Shown in pieces: positions 63,023-64,000 of a stretch of DNA of 64,000 bases. The stretch is from JAAYYM01 sp964483155 (GTDB taxonomy: Bacteria > Bacillota > Clostridia > Lachnospirales > Lachnospiraceae): the NCBI GenBank assembly GCA_964483155.1, contig CAZAAC010000003.1:1-64000 (forward strand), written 5' to 3'. The notes under the pieces were generated by a model that worked only from the letters and a program-made list of their open reading frames with translations, was not told where the DNA came from and ran no database searches. The position numbers were made by a program, and so were the translations under genes. Positions within the stretch are counted from its first letter, which is position 1. Each line of letters opens with the position of its first letter.

Positions 63023-64000
63023 TCATAACAATCTATCCTGTCTTCGCATTTCTTTTTTCTTTTTCTTATTTTCATACATCCTATGATCAGCCTCTTCTAT
63101 TGCGTCTTCCATAATGTCTCCTGCGCTCGGGTTCGCAATATAGTATCCAATGCTGGCCTCAAGTTTGTATTTCCAATTGGAGGTGCTGTTAAATAGACGC
63201 ATTTCTTCATATAACATATCAATATAGTCATTCGCATACTTCTCATCTGCACAACATGCAATAACAACAAATTCATCACCGCCATAACGCATAATTGCTT
63301 CACCATGACGCTTTTTTTCTTTTAAAATGATAGCAAAAGTCTTAATAAATAGGTCGCCTTCCTCGTGACCATAGGTATCATTTACCTTCTTTAATTCATC
63401 TAGGTCCATGAACAAAATCATTACACTACATTTTTTAGCTTCTCCCTCTTCCCACACTTTTCTTCCGTATTTACGAAATCCTGATCGATTATATACGCCC
63501 GTTAACGTATCATAGCTCCATACTAAATCCAATTTACTAATCATTGTGCGCATAAGCATTTGCTTTCTGATTGTTTCAATTGCATTCCCTATATTCATCA
63601 GCCACGTATAAAACAAATTATTTTGTGTCGAAAAGGTATCATTCCCAATCACACAATATCCGAAACAGCGGTCACGAAAATGTATTGGTGATACTGTATA
63701 AAGGAGTTGCTTTTTATTTGAATCCTTTACAAATTGAAGTAATCCAGCAAAATCAATATCTTCATCCTCCCTATAACGATCACCATCAAAACCAACTAAA
63801 AGTTTTGTTGTGTCACCATACCCTTCTCTTAAAAAATCTTCTTCCTCTGTACTCTCCTTATACAAATTCAATTTGTCATCTTCATTTGAAAAATCATCAC
63901 ATAGGAAAAAGTACATTTCCTCACATTCTATCTTTGGAATATACAACTTCAAGTACTTCTTTAATTGTTCAAACGATTCAACACTTGTCAAATCGACAGA
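63023..64000 (-). CDS. GGDEF-domain diguanylate cyclase, 5' end outside window
   Basis: At least 325 residues; the frame is open to the window edge and no convincing start is seen (only TTG at 63991). Residues before ~155 look GAF-like (VSPIHFRDRCFGYCVIG). The GGDEF domain follows: DTLTGVYNRSGF, FMDLDELKKVNDTYGHEEGD and an intact catalytic RYGGDEFVVI. The inhibitory RxxD site reads RHGE, so product inhibition may be weak. It should make c-di-GMP, for which the window's PilZ protein is a possible target. The C-terminus is lysine-rich. Confidence 0.92.
   Translation of the reverse strand, partial: SVDLTSVESFEQLKKYLKLYIPKIECEEMYFFLCDDFSNEDDKLNLYKESTEEEDFLREGYGDTTKLLVGFDGDRYREDEDIDFAGLLQFVKDSNKKQLLYTVSPIHFRDRCFGYCVIGNDTFSTQNNLFYTWLMNIGNAIETIRKQMLMRTMISKLDLVWSYDTLTGVYNRSGFRKYGRKVWEEGEAKKCSVMILFMDLDELKKVNDTYGHEEGDLFIKTFAIILKEKKRHGEAIMRYGGDEFVVIACCADEKYANDYIDMLYEEMRLFNSTSNWKYKLEASIGYYIANPSAGDIMEDAIEEADHRMYENKKKKKEMRRQDRLL

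Overview
The window is a gene-dense, AT-rich stretch of a chromosome from a low-GC anaerobic Firmicute, most likely a motile Lachnospiraceae-type Clostridium. The reasons are the Pta-AckA acetate pathway, the oxygen-sensitive two-subunit [4Fe-4S] L-serine dehydratase, strong AGGAGG ribosome sites, a polA/coaE/FtsA-like/YycJ gene order, UPF0210-ACT, YesMN-regulated sugar loci, chemotaxis genes, and c-di-GMP proteins. No insertion sequence, prophage, CRISPR array or rRNA operon was seen. Genus-level placement is inference.

Layout. 1-2134: pta and a truncated ackA (minus), divergent from tmcAL. 3743-15433: a long minus-strand run. It starts with an HC2-like anti-sigma protein and continues with DNA polymerase I, CoaE, an FtsA-like ATPase with a large C-terminal extension, and YycJ. 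It then runs through an ACT regulator with UPF0210, an amino-acid binding lipoprotein, a DapF-fold racemase resembling histidine racemases, and L-serine dehydratase. 15594-21235: YqeY, a NagZ-type hydrolase, RNase P RNA, a 5'-nucleotidase lipoprotein and VanW. 21461-23715: an autoregulated TrmB-type regulator with a LysA-type decarboxylase, then tRNA-Leu(CAA). 23729-27061: an MCP, then a flavodoxin/MarR/FMN-binding operon under two palindromes. 27253-36133: a zinc-ribbon protein, then the AmmeMemoRadiSam genes (Memo-AMMECR1 fusion plus radical SAM), PilZ, a TPR-MORN membrane protein, Ung, HisF, HisH and a membrane protein with an acidic hexapeptide repeat. 36263-42659: CheV, a lipoprotein, a two-component system, a small membrane protein and a second MCP. 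42903-52998: a carbohydrate locus (DUF4434 protein, GH31, sugar ABC transporter, YesM/YesN). 53044-57589: a GIY-YIG-like protein, DUF3021, LytTR and an SbcCD-like pair. 57760-64000: a CNNM/CorC protein, an orphan HATPase-like protein, a GntR-ABC operon, a GH1 glucosidase and a GGDEF protein cut by the window edge.

How it fits together. Much of the window is housekeeping. The less ordinary parts are the racemase placed among amino-acid genes, the FtsA-like protein with beta-grasp-like repeats, the AmmeMemoRadiSam operon beside PilZ and two membrane-anchored repeat proteins, and several self-contained regulator-plus-operator modules (TrmB, MarR, GntR) whose palindromes overlap their promoters. 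No region is clearly foreign in composition, and I found no unambiguous new defence or mobile system.
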